Counted from the stretch's first letter, positions 1-11,265 are shown. The stretch: 64,000 nt of DNA from Nocardioidaceae bacterium (GCA_018672315.1 CP076053.1:1103827-1167826), one strand, 5' to 3'. Translations and numbers: made by a program. The notes: generated by a model not told the origin, from the letters alone.

Positions 1-408
1 CTCGACGAGCTCGTCAGCGGGGTCATGGAGGAGCGTGCCCTCGTGGTGCGCGACTACCGGCCCGACGACGCGCCTGTCGAGCCCACGGAGACCCTGGAGT
101 CCCTGGAGTCCCTCGCGGCCAGCGACCTCGTCGACGTCGGCGCCGTGGCCCGGGCGCTCGGCATCGGTGACGCCTCCCGCCTCGACCACCCGCTCTCGGC
201 GCGCGGCTACCGTCTGCTCGCCCGGGTGCCTCGCCTGCCCGCCGCCGTGGTCAGCCGGCTGGTCGAGCAGTTCGGCACGCTGCAGGACCTGCTCACCGCG
301 AGCACCGAGCAGCTGCTGGGCGTCGACGGCGTCGGCGAGCAGCGCGCCCGGTCGGTGCGTGAGGGCCTCTCGCGCCTGGCCGAGAGCAGCATCCTCGACC
401 GCTACTGA
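1..408 (+). CDS. disA: DNA integrity scanning protein / diadenylate cyclase DisA, C-terminal part
   Basis: The reading frame is open from base 1, so the gene enters from outside and only about 135 C-terminal residues are seen. They include the linker and the helix-hairpin-helix DNA-binding end (GVDGVGEQRARSVREGL) that in DisA scans for branched DNA. The N-terminal DAC domain, which makes cyclic di-AMP from ATP, lies upstream of the window. The next genes (anchored protein on the opposite strand, mutY, clpC, lsr2) match the order around mycobacterial disA, which supports the call. The gene is convergent with the next one, with only 9 bases between the stops. Confidence 0.9.
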   Translation, partial: LDELVSGVMEERALVVRDYRPDDAPVEPTETLESLESLAASDLVDVGAVARALGIGDASRLDHPLSARGYRLLARVPRLPAAVVSRLVEQFGTLQDLLTASTEQLLGVDGVGEQRARSVREGLSRLAESSILDRY

Positions 409-417
409 GTCGGGCCC

Positions 418-1290
418 TCAGTCGCCGGCGCGACCGGAGGACTCCGTACGCCCCTCCGGGTCGCCCTGGGTCTGCGCCTCGGCCTGTGAGGACTCCTCGG
501 CGTCCCGCCGCGGCTTCGGCTGCAGCGTCTTGGTCTCGACCGTCGCCGGGGCGAGGGTGAGCTCGAACTGCTGGTCCCAGGGCTCCCCGCCCTCTGCTGC
601 CACGAGCACGTGGTACCAGCCGGGGTAGGCGAAGTCGGCCGCGCGGGAGCAGTCGACGTCGCTGCGGCGGCTGTTCCACGTGAAGGTCACCTGGGAGGTG
701 CGGCCGGGCACGAGCACGAGCTCCTCCTCGGGCAGCTGGCCGGGGCACTGGACGGAGGTCCACACGCGGTCGTCGCCGGAGGTGATGTCCAGGGCGACCG
801 TCGAGGCGGAGAAGGTCCACGAGCACGGCTCCGCGCCAAGGGTCACCACGTCGAGCGGGACCTCGATGTCGGTGGCCGCGAACGCGTCCTGAACCCGCGA
901 GCTGATGCGAACGGCACGCGGCTCGCACGCACCCTGCGGCGTCGGGGGCAGGGCAGCGGCCGCCTCGGCCTGGGCGGCCTCGCGCCGGGCGGCTCGGCGT
1001 GCCTCGCGGCGTTCCTTCCTGGTCTGCGGCGCCGTCGTTGCGCTGGACGTCGCACCTGGTGAGGGGGCAGGTGTCGCCGTGGGGGCGGCTCCGGGGCCCT
1101 GGGGTCCACCAGTGGGCTCTCCTGCCACCTGCCGCGCCGCGACCGGGCCACCGCTGTCGGTGCCGAGCAGGGCGGTCAGTCCCAGCACCACGAGCGCCGA
1201 GACGAGTGCCACCACGACGAACGCGACACCGCGGCGTACCCAGTAGACGCGGGAGGGAAGGCGTCCTCGGGGGCTGGTCAGCGAACTCAC
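418..1290 (-). CDS. Membrane-anchored extracytoplasmic protein of unknown function
   Basis: The 290-residue product has a basic N-terminus and one membrane segment (about residues 20-42). A Pro/Ala/Thr/Gly linker and a charged Ala/Arg/Glu stretch follow. A beta-rich globular domain comes next with four cysteines (in ACEP, PCSW, QCPG and DCSR), enough for two disulfides, then a polar disordered tail. I infer an Ig-like domain outside the membrane. A gene of this kind sits beside disA in other actinobacteria, but its function is unknown to me. The GTG start lies 6 nt after a TAGCGT hexamer (1297-1302), so the mRNA may be leaderless. Confidence 0.75.
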   Translation of the reverse strand: MSSLTSPRGRLPSRVYWVRRGVAFVVVALVSALVVLGLTALLGTDSGGPVAARQVAGEPTGGPQGPGAAPTATPAPSPGATSSATTAPQTRKERREARRAARREAAQAEAAAALPPTPQGACEPRAVRISSRVQDAFAATDIEVPLDVVTLGAEPCSWTFSASTVALDITSGDDRVWTSVQCPGQLPEEELVLVPGRTSQVTFTWNSRRSDVDCSRAADFAYPGWYHVLVAAEGGEPWDQQFELTLAPATVETKTLQPKPRRDAEESSQAEAQTQGDPEGRTESSGRAGD

Positions 1291-1384
1291 GCACCAACGC
1301 TAGGTGCCACGAGCCGCACAGCGGGTCAGGCGCACCGGCAGGACCGCAGCCGGTGCCGCCGCGCGCGGCTGGGATGCTCGGCAG

Positions 1385-2290
1385 GTGACCTCCGTCGTGC
1401 CTCCCGAGCCCCCACAGCCCGAGGACCTGCACGAACCGATCCTGGCCTGGTACGCCCAGCACGCCCGGGAGCTGCCCTGGCGGGGGCAGGACGCCTCTGC
1501 GTGGTCGGTCCTCGTCTCGGAGCTGATGCTGCAGCAGACACCGGTGTCCCGGGTGCTGCCGGTGCACACCGCGTGGCTCGCCCGGTGGCCGGCACCGGCG
1601 GACCTGGCCGCCGAGCCGGCGGGCGAGGCGGTCCGCGCCTGGGGCCGGCTGGGCTACCCGCGACGGGCGTTGCGGCTGCATGCGGCGGCGGCCGCGCTCG
1701 TCGAGCGGCACGGGGGCGAGGTGCCGGCCTCGTACGAGGAGCTGATCGCCCTGCCGGGCGTCGGGGACTACACCGCCGCGGCCGTCGCCTCCTTCGCCTT
1801 CGGGCGCCGTCACGTCGTGCTCGACACGAACGTACGACGGGTGCTGGCCCGTGCCGTCGGCGGCGAGGCCCTCCCGCGCCCCTCGGTGAACCGCGCCGAA
1901 CGCGACCGCGCGACCGCCTACCTGCCCGCCGCCGCGCTCGGCGACCAGGTCTCGGCGACCTGGGCCGTGGCGACGATGGAGCTCGGCGCCCTCGTCTGCA
2001 CCGCACGGGAGCCACGCTGCGCGGTGTGCCCCGTGCGGGAGCTCTGCGTCTGGCGGGCGGCCGGCAAGCCCGCGTACACCGGACCCGCCAGGCGTACGCA
2101 GGACTACGACGGCACCGACCGGCAGTGCCGGGGCCGGTTGCTCGCGGTGCTCCGTGAGGCCTCAGGGCCGGTGCCCGCCTCGCGGCTCGAGACCGTCTGG
2201 CCCAGCACGGGCCAGCGCGAACGCTGCCTGGACACCCTGGTCGCCGACGGTCTCGTCGTCCGCGTCGGCGAGGCGTACGCACTCCCCTGA
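1385..2290 (+). CDS. mutY: A/G-specific adenine DNA glycosylase MutY
   Basis: This base-excision repair enzyme removes adenine mispaired with 8-oxoguanine. The HhH-GPD fold is clear: catalytic Glu46 in SELMLQQTPVSRV, the hairpin LPGVGDYTAAAV and catalytic Asp147 in VLDTNVRRV. A [4Fe-4S] site follows with Cys205, 212, 215 and 221 in C-x6-C-x2-C-x5-C spacing. At 301 residues it is shorter than E. coli MutY; the 8-oxoG-recognising C-terminal domain is reduced to a short winged-helix-like end. The GTG at 1385 is preferred over an upstream in-frame start at 1304, whose extra residues are low-complexity and not family-like. It is divergent from the anchored protein and convergent with clpC. Confidence 0.93.
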   Translation: MTSVVPPEPPQPEDLHEPILAWYAQHARELPWRGQDASAWSVLVSELMLQQTPVSRVLPVHTAWLARWPAPADLAAEPAGEAVRAWGRLGYPRRALRLHAAAAALVERHGGEVPASYEELIALPGVGDYTAAAVASFAFGRRHVVLDTNVRRVLARAVGGEALPRPSVNRAERDRATAYLPAAALGDQVSATWAVATMELGALVCTAREPRCAVCPVRELCVWRAAGKPAYTGPARRTQDYDGTDRQCRGRLLAVLREASGPVPASRLETVWPSTGQRERCLDTLVADGLVVRVGEAYALP

Positions 2291-2298
2291 ACGACGAC

Positions 2299-2329
2299 GG
2301 GGCGCCCACCGCGATGCGGTGAGCGCCCC
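2299..2329. terminator. Bidirectional terminator between mutY and clpC
   Basis: Hairpin with arms GGGGCGC-C-CACCGC and GCGGTG-A-GCGCCCC (one internal C/A mismatch) around a GAT loop. It lies between the two convergent stop codons. No T-tract follows, as is usual for actinobacterial terminators. Confidence 0.75.
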
Positions 2330-2352
2330 GTCGGTGACCCGGGTGCGGGTGG

Positions 2353-4884
<2,532 letters not shown>

Positions 4885-4961
4885 CAGTGCATCTCTCCTC
4901 GTCGCGTCTCGCTCGTGCCGCCCGTGGTCTGGTGCGTCGTGAGCGTCTCCTACGCTTTTCC

Positions 4962-4989
4962 CAACCTGCTCGCCAGCGTACGTGTTCCC
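4962..4989 (-). promoter_or_regulatory. SigR/SigH-type promoter of clpC
   Basis: On the minus strand GGGAAC (4984-4989) is followed by exactly 18 nt and then GTTG (4962-4965). This matches the oxidative/heat-stress ECF sigma consensus GGGAAT-N18-GTTG of Streptomyces SigR and mycobacterial SigH, apart from the last base of the -35 box. It lies about 80 nt upstream of the clpC ATG. clpC belongs to stress regulons in those groups. The transcription start is not proven here. Confidence 0.6.
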
Positions 4990-5002
4990 GGCGACGGAGC
5001 TG

Positions 5003-5018
5003 TCTGCTCTCGGCGAAC
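5003..5018 (-). promoter_or_regulatory. ClgR-like activator box upstream of clpC
   Basis: The minus strand reads GTTCGCCGAGAGCAGA. This fits the published ClgR pattern (CGCY-NANR-GCG core) with one mismatch, GCA for GCG. It ends 13 nt upstream of the SigR-like -35 box, a suitable place for an activator. ClgR activates clp genes in Streptomyces, Corynebacterium and Mycobacterium. Confidence 0.4.
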
Positions 5019-5044
5019 GGACGCCCGGCCCAGGTCCTGACGCA

Positions 5045-5080
5045 GCGAGAGCGCACCCCGTCGCCGGGATGCGCTCTCGC
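5045..5080 (-). terminator. Terminator downstream of lsr2
   Basis: Perfect 11-bp outer stem GCGAGAGCGCA / TGCGCTCTCGC, with an inner CCCG/CGGG pairing. It begins 20 nt after the lsr2 stop and lies upstream of the clpC promoter, so it separates the two transcripts. Confidence 0.75.
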
Positions 5081-5099
5081 GAGGACGACTGTCCGTGGC

Positions 5100-5432
5100 T
5101 CAGTGAGCCGCGTCGTACGCCTCGCGCACGTCGGCGGCGACCCGGCCGCGCTCCGGGACCTCCCAGCCGTTCTCCCGCGCCCACTCACGGATCTCCTTGG
5201 CACTGGGGCCGGAGCTCGCCGCGGTGGAGGACGAGCGCGCGGAACGGCGCCGTCCGCCCTCGGCCTTGCGGGCGTGCGCCACGTACGGCGCGAGCTTCTC
5301 GCGGAGCTCCTCGGCGTGCTCGGTGGTCAGGTCCATCTCGTAGTCGGTGCCGTCGAGACCGAACTTCACGGTCTCATCGGCCTCGGACTGGTCGAGGTCG
5401 TCGACCAGGACGATGTTCACCTTCTGTGCCAT
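5100..5432 (-). CDS. lsr2: Nucleoid-associated xenogeneic silencer Lsr2
   Basis: The 110-residue product begins [20 protein letters not shown], the conserved Lsr2 dimerisation region. A basic Ser/Arg linker (about residues 58-72) and the C-terminal DNA-binding helices follow, ending with an RGR AT-hook-like motif ([10 protein letters not shown]). Lsr2 coats AT-rich, often foreign DNA and represses it. The ATG at 5432 is chosen because the 16 upstream in-frame residues are not family-like and AAAGAAAGG lies before it. Its neighbours clpC and lysS are the same as in mycobacteria. Confidence 0.95.
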   Translation of the reverse strand: MAQKVNIVLVDDLDQSEADETVKFGLDGTDYEMDLTTEHAEELREKLAPYVAHARKAEGGRRRSARSSSTAASSGPSAKEIREWARENGWEVPERGRVAADVREAYDAAH

Positions 5433-5627
5433 GACTGCGGCGCCTTTCTTTCGCGATTTCTCGTCGCGCATCTGTTGCATCGGGTGCTCGGGCCCGAGAT
5501 CAGGCCGGACGGGTGGGTGATAATCACCCGTTGGCGATGCCCGTGAATATCATGCACGATTTCGCACCACGGTGAAACTCGAATCACCGCAAACGCGTGA
5601 CGGAGACCGCAGGAATTCAGTCGCCGG
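5433..5627 (-). promoter_or_regulatory. lsr2 upstream region with perfect palindrome
   Basis: This stretch between lysS and lsr2 is visibly richer in A/T than its surroundings. It holds a perfect 15-nt palindrome GGGTGATAATCACCC at 5515-5529 and an AT-rich patch (GAATATCATG) nearby. It must contain the lsr2 promoter. I cannot place -10 and -35 boxes with confidence. The palindrome could be an operator, and the AT-rich patch a self-binding site for Lsr2. Confidence 0.45.
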
Positions 5628-7181
5628 TCATTCCGGGCGCAACAGCGGGAAAAGGATCGTCTCCCTGATGCCGGCTCCGGTGAGCAGCATGACGAGCCGG
5701 TCCACCCCCAGACCCATGCCACCCGCGGGCGGCATGCCGTGCTCCATCGCGCGCAGGAACACCTCGTCGACCTCCATCGCCTCGGGGTCGCCCGCCGCGG
5801 CCAGCAGCGCCTGCGCCTCCAGGCGTTCCCGCTGCACCACCGGGTCGTTGAGCTCGGTGTAGGCCGGGGCCAGCTCCACGCCGTTGATGATCAGGTCCCA
5901 CGCCTCGTTGATGCCGACCTTCTCGCGGTGCGACTTCGCCAGCGGCTTGACCTCGGCGGGGTAGTCCATGACGAACGTCGGCTGGATCAGGTCGTCCTCG
6001 CACAGCTGCTCGTACAGCTCCACCAGCACCTCGGCGGCACCCCAGGAGGGCTGCAGCTCGACGTCGCGGGCATCGGCGTGGCGACGCAGCACCTCGACCG
6101 GTGTCTGCGCCGTGACCTCCTCGTTCAGTGCCTCGGAGACGAGATCGTGGATCGCGGCCCGTCGCCACGGCTGCTCCAGGTCGATCTCGGAGCCGTCGCG
6201 GCCCGGCACGACCGTGCGGCCCACTGCACGGGCAGCGTCGAGCACCAGCTGCCGGGTCAGCTCCATCATCGTGAACTGGTCGCCGTAGGCCTGGTAGGCC
6301 TCGAGCATCGAGAACTCCGCCGCGTGCGTGGAGTCCAGGCCCTCGTTGCGGAAGGTGCGACCGATCTCGTACACCTTCTCGACGCCGCCGATCATGGCGC
6401 GCTTGAGGTCCAGCTCGAGCGCGATGCGCAGCAGCATCGGCTGGTCGAGTGCGTTGAGGTGCGTACGGAAGGGCCGCGCCGCCGCGCCGCCGTTGGTGAG
6501 CTGGAGGATCGGCGTCTCGACCTCGACGTAGTCCTCCCCGTGCAGGGTCTCGCGCAGGCTGCGCAGCACGGTCGCCTTCGTCCGCACCATCTCCCTCGGC
6601 TCGGGACGCAGCATCATGTCGACGTAGCGCAGCCGGATGCGGGCCTCGTCCGAGAGCGGTCGGTGCTCGTTCGGCAGCGGCCTCAGGGTCTTCGCCGCCA
6701 GGGTCCACTCGGTGGCGGCGACCGACAGCTCACCGCGGCGCGAGGTGATGACCTCACCGGTCACCGCGAGCAGGTCACCGAGGTCGACGTCGCTCTTGAA
6801 GGCCGCGAGCCGCTCCTCGCCGACCTCGGCCAGCGACAGCATCGCCTGCAGCTCCGCCCCCGCGCCCTCGCGCAGACGCACGAAGCAGAGCTTGCCCGTG
6901 TTGCGCAGGTGCACGACCCGGCCGACGACGCTCACGGTCTGCCCCGTGCGGGTGTCGGGGTCCAGCGCGGGACCGTCCGGGCCGTCGTAGGTGGCACGCA
7001 GGTCCGCCAGCGTGTGGGTGCGGGCGATCTCGGCCGGGTACGGGTCGACCCCGGACTCGAGCAGGCGCTCGCGCTTGTCGCGGCGCACCTGCTGCTGCTC
7101 GGAGATCTCACGCGCGGCGGCGACGGCCTCCTCGGAGGGCCCGTCGGCGGCGGCGTCTGTCGGCTCGGGTGCGTCGGTCAC
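5628..7181 (-). CDS. lysS: Lysyl-tRNA synthetase, class II
   Basis: This cytoplasmic enzyme charges tRNA-Lys. The 517-residue protein has an N-terminal helix rich in Arg/Lys/Gln and an OB-fold anticodon domain (about 65-170, VSVVGRVVHLRNTGKLCFV). The class II core contains motif 2 (RTFRNEGLDSTHAAEF) and motif 3 (GMGLGVDRLVMLLTG) and ends at the typical RETILFPLLRPE. The start is GTG. A TACGCT hexamer ends 8 nt before it, a possible near-leaderless promoter. The gene is 51 nt downstream of nadC on the same strand. Confidence 0.96.
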   Translation of the reverse strand: MTDAPEPTDAAADGPSEEAVAAAREISEQQQVRRDKRERLLESGVDPYPAEIARTHTLADLRATYDGPDGPALDPDTRTGQTVSVVGRVVHLRNTGKLCFVRLREGAGAELQAMLSLAEVGEERLAAFKSDVDLGDLLAVTGEVITSRRGELSVAATEWTLAAKTLRPLPNEHRPLSDEARIRLRYVDMMLRPEPREMVRTKATVLRSLRETLHGEDYVEVETPILQLTNGGAAARPFRTHLNALDQPMLLRIALELDLKRAMIGGVEKVYEIGRTFRNEGLDSTHAAEFSMLEAYQAYGDQFTMMELTRQLVLDAARAVGRTVVPGRDGSEIDLEQPWRRAAIHDLVSEALNEEVTAQTPVEVLRRHADARDVELQPSWGAAEVLVELYEQLCEDDLIQPTFVMDYPAEVKPLAKSHREKVGINEAWDLIINGVELAPAYTELNDPVVQRERLEAQALLAAAGDPEAMEVDEVFLRAMEHGMPPAGGMGLGVDRLVMLLTGAGIRETILFPLLRPE

Positions 7182-7232
7182 GACGGGTCAGCGTATCGGC
7201 GGTTTCGGGACGCCCGGCTGGCGCCCGGCTCC

Positions 7233-8153
7233 TCAGCTCCCCGGGCGCAGGTCCATCGCGACGTCCAACACCGGTGCCGAGTGCGTGAGCGCGCCCACGG
7301 CGATGGTGTCCACACCGGTCCGCGCGACGGCGACGGCCCGCTCGAGCGTCAGCCCGCCCGAGGCCTCGAGTCGAGCTCGACCGTCCGTACGCGTGACGGC
7401 CTCGGTCATCTGCTCCAGCGACATGTTGTCGAGCAGGATGTCGGGGGCCCCGACCTCGAGCAGCTCCTCGAGCTGTTCCAGCGTGGTCACCTCCACCTGC
7501 ACCGGCAGCCCGGGGTGGGCGGTCACCACGGCCTCGTACGCCGGCACGACGCCGCCGCAGGCGAGCACGTGGTTGTCCTTGACCAGTCCCTGGTCCGAGA
7601 GCGACGTGCGGTGGTTGAGACCGCCACCGGCGCGGACGGCGTACTTCTCCAGGTGCCGCAGCCCCGGCGTGGTCTTGCGGGTGTCACGCACCCGGCACCC
7701 GGTGCCGGCCATGGCCTCCTCCCACGCCGCGGTCGCGGTCGCGACCCCGGAGAGGTGGCACAGCAGGTTCAGCGCGGTGCGCTCGGCGGTCAGCAGCAGG
7801 CCGACGTCGCCGGTGGCGGTCAGCAACACCTGCCCGCGGCGTACGCGGTCGCCGTCGCGGGCGCCACGCTCGACCGTCACGGCGGGGCCGAGCGCGTACC
7901 GGAAGGCGAGCTCGGCCACGGCCAGACCCGCGACGACACCGTCGGCCCGGGCCACGAGGTCGCCGGCGGCGTCGCCCAGCGGCAGCGTCGGCCAGGAGGT
8001 GACGTCCTCGGTCGGACAGTCCTCGGCGTACGCCCTGCCGACCACCGCGTGCACCTCGGCGGCGTCGAGTCCCATTCCCTCGAGCTCGGCGACCAGCCCG
8101 GGGGGCACGTCGCCGAGCGGCGACCTCGCGAGCTCCCGCGGCGCGCTGCTCAT
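7233..8153 (-). CDS. nadC: Nicotinate-nucleotide pyrophosphorylase (carboxylating), quinolinate phosphoribosyltransferase
   Basis: It converts quinolinate and PRPP to nicotinate mononucleotide in de novo NAD synthesis. The 306-residue product shows the family segments TAERTALNLLCHLSGVAT, RDTRKTTPGLRHLEKYAVRAGG and LVKDNHV, then the barrel ends ILLDNMSLEQM and EASGGLTLERA. The ATG overlaps the nadB stop as ATGA, so the two are translationally coupled. The in-frame extension above this ATG is not family-like and is rejected. nadA, the quinolinate synthase that normally accompanies nadB and nadC, is absent from the window. Confidence 0.96.
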   Translation of the reverse strand: MSSAPRELARSPLGDVPPGLVAELEGMGLDAAEVHAVVGRAYAEDCPTEDVTSWPTLPLGDAAGDLVARADGVVAGLAVAELAFRYALGPAVTVERGARDGDRVRRGQVLLTATGDVGLLLTAERTALNLLCHLSGVATATAAWEEAMAGTGCRVRDTRKTTPGLRHLEKYAVRAGGGLNHRTSLSDQGLVKDNHVLACGGVVPAYEAVVTAHPGLPVQVEVTTLEQLEELLEVGAPDILLDNMSLEQMTEAVTRTDGRARLEASGGLTLERAVAVARTGVDTIAVGALTHSAPVLDVAMDLRPGS

Positions 8154-9838
8154 CGGACCTCCTCGTCGGTGGGCCCCAGCGGGCTCAGACTCTGCTGCGG
8201 ACCGTCCGCGCCCGCCCGGGCGTCGACGTGGCAGCACCAGGACGCGTCGTCGGCCTCCGGGAAGTCCTCGCGCCAGTGCGAGCCCCGGGTCTCCTCGCGC
8301 CGGAGCGCCGCGTCCACCAGCAGCTGGCCGACGGTCACCAGGTTCGAGGTCTCCCAGTGACGCGTGCCGGGGGCGGCGTCACCGGAGTCCCACATCGCCG
8401 CGAGGTCCGCCCGAGCCCGGTGCAGGCCGGCGGCCGAGCGCAGCACTCCGGCGTACGCGGTCATGGTCTGCTGCACCTCGCCGAGGCGGTCGCGGTGCGC
8501 CAGACCCGCCACCCTCGGGTCAGGCCCGGGCGTACGCCGCGGCGGCAGGTCCGCGGCCAGGCGCGAGGCGATGCGGTGGCCGAAGACCAGCCCCTCGAGC
8601 AGCGAGTTCGACGCCAGCCGGTTCGCGCCGTGCACGCCGGAGCAGGCGACCTCGCCGCACGCGAAGAGACCCGGCACGTCGGTCTGACCGTCGAGGTCGG
8701 TGGCGACCCCGCCCGAGGCGTAGTGGCAGGCCGGCACCACCGGGATCAGGTCGGTCACCGGGTCGACACCGTGGGACCGCGCCGAGGTCAGGATGGTCGG
8801 GAACCGCTCCTCCCAACGCCGTGCCCCGAACGCGGTCGCGTCGAGCCAGACGTGGGGCTGCCCCGTCTCCCGCATGCGCCGGTTGATCGCCTTCGCCACG
8901 ACGTCGCGGGGTGCCAGGTCGCCCATCGGGTGGACACCCTCGGTGACCCGGCGACCCTCGTGGTCCAGCAGCACCGCGCCCTCGCCACGCACGGCCTCCG
9001 AGATCAGGGGCTGCTGACCGCGGGAGTCCTCGCCGAGCCACATGACGGTGGGGTGGAACTGCACGAACTCCAGGTCTCGGATCGTCGCGCCCGCCCGGTA
9101 GGCCAACGCGGTGCCGTCGCCGGTGGCGACCGGCGGGTTCGTCGTCGCGGCGAACAGCTGGCCGAGACCCCCCGAGGCGAGCACGACGGCACGACAGTGC
9201 AGGGCGCCGACACCGTCGCGCTGCCCCTCACCCATCACGTGCAGGGTCACGCCGGCCACCGCCGGCACGCCGCCCGAGCCGTCGGCGAGCAGCAGGTCGA
9301 CGGCGAGCGCGTGCTCGACGACCTCGATGGTCGGGGCCGCCCGCACCGCCGCGACGAGTGCTCGCTGGATCTCGCGGCCCGTCGCGTCGCCGCCGGCGTG
9401 GGCGATGCGGTCGCGGTGGTGCCCACCCTCCCGGGTCAGCAGCAGCTCGCCGACCGGCGACTGGTCGAAGCGGGTGCCCAGCGCCACGAGCTCACGGACC
9501 CGGTCCGGACCCTCGGTGACCAGGGCGCGGACGGCCGCCACGTCGCACAGCCCCGCGCCGGCCTCGAGCGTGTCGTCCAGGTGCTCCTGAGGACTGTCCC
9601 CGGGGCCCAGCGCCGCGGCGATGCCGCCCTGCGCCCACGTCGTCGACCCCGCCGAGAGGTCGTCCTTGGTCACGACCGTGACCGAGGGGCGTACGCCGTC
9701 CGGGCCGGCCGTCCGGGCCAGCAGGGCGTCGATGCGCAGCGCGGCCGTGAGCCCGGCGACGCCGGACCCGACGACGACGACGTCGGTGAAGGAGGTCCAG
9801 CCGGGCTCGGGCGCGAGCAGCCGACGGGGAGGGGACAC
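8150..9838 (-). CDS. nadB: L-aspartate oxidase
   Basis: This FAD enzyme oxidises L-aspartate to iminoaspartate, the first step of NAD synthesis. The 562-residue protein has the Rossmann motif VVVVGSGVAGLTAALR near residue 20. It also shows the family signatures STTWAQGGIAAAL, EFVQFHPTVMW, EAVRGEGAVLLDHEGRR, ACGEVACSGVHGANRLASNS and a helical C-terminus. The start is GTG. A TAGTCT box ends 6 nt before it, which suggests leaderless transcription inside the pan-nad block. nadC follows with a 4-bp overlap. Confidence 0.95.
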   Translation of the reverse strand: MSPPRRLLAPEPGWTSFTDVVVVGSGVAGLTAALRIDALLARTAGPDGVRPSVTVVTKDDLSAGSTTWAQGGIAAALGPGDSPQEHLDDTLEAGAGLCDVAAVRALVTEGPDRVRELVALGTRFDQSPVGELLLTREGGHHRDRIAHAGGDATGREIQRALVAAVRAAPTIEVVEHALAVDLLLADGSGGVPAVAGVTLHVMGEGQRDGVGALHCRAVVLASGGLGQLFAATTNPPVATGDGTALAYRAGATIRDLEFVQFHPTVMWLGEDSRGQQPLISEAVRGEGAVLLDHEGRRVTEGVHPMGDLAPRDVVAKAINRRMRETGQPHVWLDATAFGARRWEERFPTILTSARSHGVDPVTDLIPVVPACHYASGGVATDLDGQTDVPGLFACGEVACSGVHGANRLASNSLLEGLVFGHRIASRLAADLPPRRTPGPDPRVAGLAHRDRLGEVQQTMTAYAGVLRSAAGLHRARADLAAMWDSGDAAPGTRHWETSNLVTVGQLLVDAALRREETRGSHWREDFPEADDASWCCHVDARAGADGPQQSLSPLGPTDEEVR

Positions 9839-9844
9839 GCCCGG

Positions 9845-9850
9845 AGACTA
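9845..9850 (-). promoter_or_regulatory. -10 box of nadB formed partly by the panD stop codon
   Basis: The minus strand reads TAGTCT, then 6 nt, then the nadB GTG, the usual geometry of actinobacterial leaderless transcripts. The TAG is also the stop codon of panD (9848-9850). No convincing -35 hexamer is seen. Confidence 0.45.
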
Positions 9851-10324
9851 GCGGCTGCCCGCGGCGAGCACGGTGGCGCGCTGCTCGGCGTCCAGGTCGG
9901 CCGCCGCGCCCGTGACGAGCGAGTCCCCGCGGGCCAGACCGGAGCCCTCGACGGCGTGCGCCGCGTCCTCGCCGACGTCGACGATGCGGTTGTCGGCATC
10001 GACGAAGACGACGTGCGGGGTGTGCGTACGCGCCTCGGCGTCCTCGAGCTGGGCGTAGGCGATGAGGATGACGAGGTCACCCGGGTGCACCAGGTGGGCC
10101 GCGGCCCCGTTGATGCCGAGCACGCCGGAGCCGCGGTCGCCCGCGATCGTGTACGTCTCCAGCCTGGCGCCGTTGGTGATGTCGACGATGTGCACCAGCT
10201 CGCCCGGCAGGATGTCGGCTGCGTCGAGCAGGTCCTCGTCGACCGTCACCGAGCCGACGTAGTGCAGGTCTGCCTGGGTGACGGTGGCTCGGTGGATCTT
10301 GCCGTTCATCAGGGTGCGAAGCAC
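9848..10324 (-). CDS. panD: Aspartate 1-decarboxylase proenzyme
   Basis: It decarboxylates aspartate to beta-alanine for pantothenate. The proenzyme cleaves itself before a serine that becomes the pyruvoyl cofactor: Gly24-Ser25 are present in [23 protein letters not shown] and [17 protein letters not shown] also match. At 158 residues it is longer than most; the extra length is a C-terminal acidic/Ala-rich tail. GTG at 10324 is chosen because it gives the conserved MLRT N-terminus and has AGGAG five nt upstream. It overlaps the end of panC by 16 bp. An ATG at 10309 is the alternative. Confidence 0.94.
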   Translation of the reverse strand: MLRTLMNGKIHRATVTQADLHYVGSVTVDEDLLDAADILPGELVHIVDITNGARLETYTIAGDRGSGVLGINGAAAHLVHPGDLVILIAYAQLEDAEARTHTPHVVFVDADNRIVDVGEDAAHAVEGSGLARGDSLVTGAAADLDAEQRATVLAAGSR

Positions 10325-11265
10325 GGGTTCTCCTGGTCCTGTGGCTGGTCTCGGGTGGGGCGCGCGCCGGACGTCGGCGCCGGCGCCGCGGGCAGCTGCA
10401 CGACACGGTTGTCGATGAGACGGGTGGCGCCCACCCGCGCAGCGACGAGCAGCCGCGCCTCGCCCCCGGCGGCGTCGTGGCCGGCGTCGGCGCGCAGGTC
10501 GGGCGTACGCAGCGCCACGTAGTCGACGGACACTCCCGCCACGTCGAGGGCCTCGTGCGCCTCCGCGACGACCGCGGCACCGCCACGCTCCGCCGCAGCG
10601 GCGCCGGCGGCGAGGGCCCGCGGCAACGCGGCGGCGAGGTCGCGCTGGGCCCCGTCGAGGTAGCGGTTGCGCGAGGACCTCGCGAGGCCGTCGTGCTCGC
10701 GGTCGGTGGCCACCCCGACCACCTCGACGTCCAGGGCCAGGTTCCGCACCATGCTGCGGACGAGCACGAGCTGCTGGTAGTCCTTCTCGCCCATGACGAG
10801 CACGTCCGGACCGACGACGCCCAGCAGGGTGGCGACCACGGTGAGCACACCGCGGAAGTGGGTGGGCCGGACGGCGCCCTCGAGCTCGGCGCCGAGCGGG
10901 CCGGGCTCCACCGCGATGCCGGCTGCAGGGTCGGGGTAGACGTCCTGCTCGGAAGGCGTCCAGACCAGGTCCACGCCATGCTCCGCACACGCGTCGACAT
11001 CCGCCTCGAGGGTGCGCGGGTAGGCGTCGAGGTCCTCTCCGGGACCGAACTGCAGCGGGTTGACGAACACGGACACGACGACGAAGCCGTGCTCGCCCAC
11101 GCGGTCGCGGGCGGCGTCGACCAACGCCAGATGTCCCTCGTGGAGGGCTCCCATCGTCGGGACCAGCGCCACCGTGGCGCCCCCGGCCCGGGCGGTGGCG
11201 ACGGTCTGCGCCAGCTCCTCCCGTGTCGTGGCGACGCCGGGACGGCGGAGCACGTCGGCGCTCAT
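10309..11265 (-). CDS. panC: Pantothenate synthetase (pantoate-beta-alanine ligase)
   Basis: It joins pantoate and beta-alanine using ATP. The 318-residue protein has the nucleotidyltransferase fold: [13 protein letters not shown] (HxGH motif), [36 protein letters not shown] and the KMSKS-equivalent SSRNRYL. A Pro/Arg/Gln-rich tail follows the core. Its start overlaps the stop of the DUF2520 gene by 4 bp, and its end overlaps panD. The product of panD is a substrate of PanC. Confidence 0.96.
   Translation of the reverse strand: MSADVLRRPGVATTREELAQTVATARAGGATVALVPTMGALHEGHLALVDAARDRVGEHGFVVVSVFVNPLQFGPGEDLDAYPRTLEADVDACAEHGVDLVWTPSEQDVYPDPAAGIAVEPGPLGAELEGAVRPTHFRGVLTVVATLLGVVGPDVLVMGEKDYQQLVLVRSMVRNLALDVEVVGVATDREHDGLARSSRNRYLDGAQRDLAAALPRALAAGAAAAERGGAAVVAEAHEALDVAGVSVDYVALRTPDLRADAGHDAAGGEARLLVAARVGATRLIDNRVVQLPAAPAPTSGARPTRDQPQDQENPCFAP

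Noticed and set aside
4885-5184. 100-residue N-terminal extension of ClpC
   Set aside because: It would cover the promoter and lacks family similarity; the ATG at 4884 has a good ribosome binding site and the conserved N-terminus.
5739-8360. 873-codon plus-strand frame across lysS, nadC and nadB
   Set aside because: It crosses three well-supported minus-strand genes and has antisense composition.
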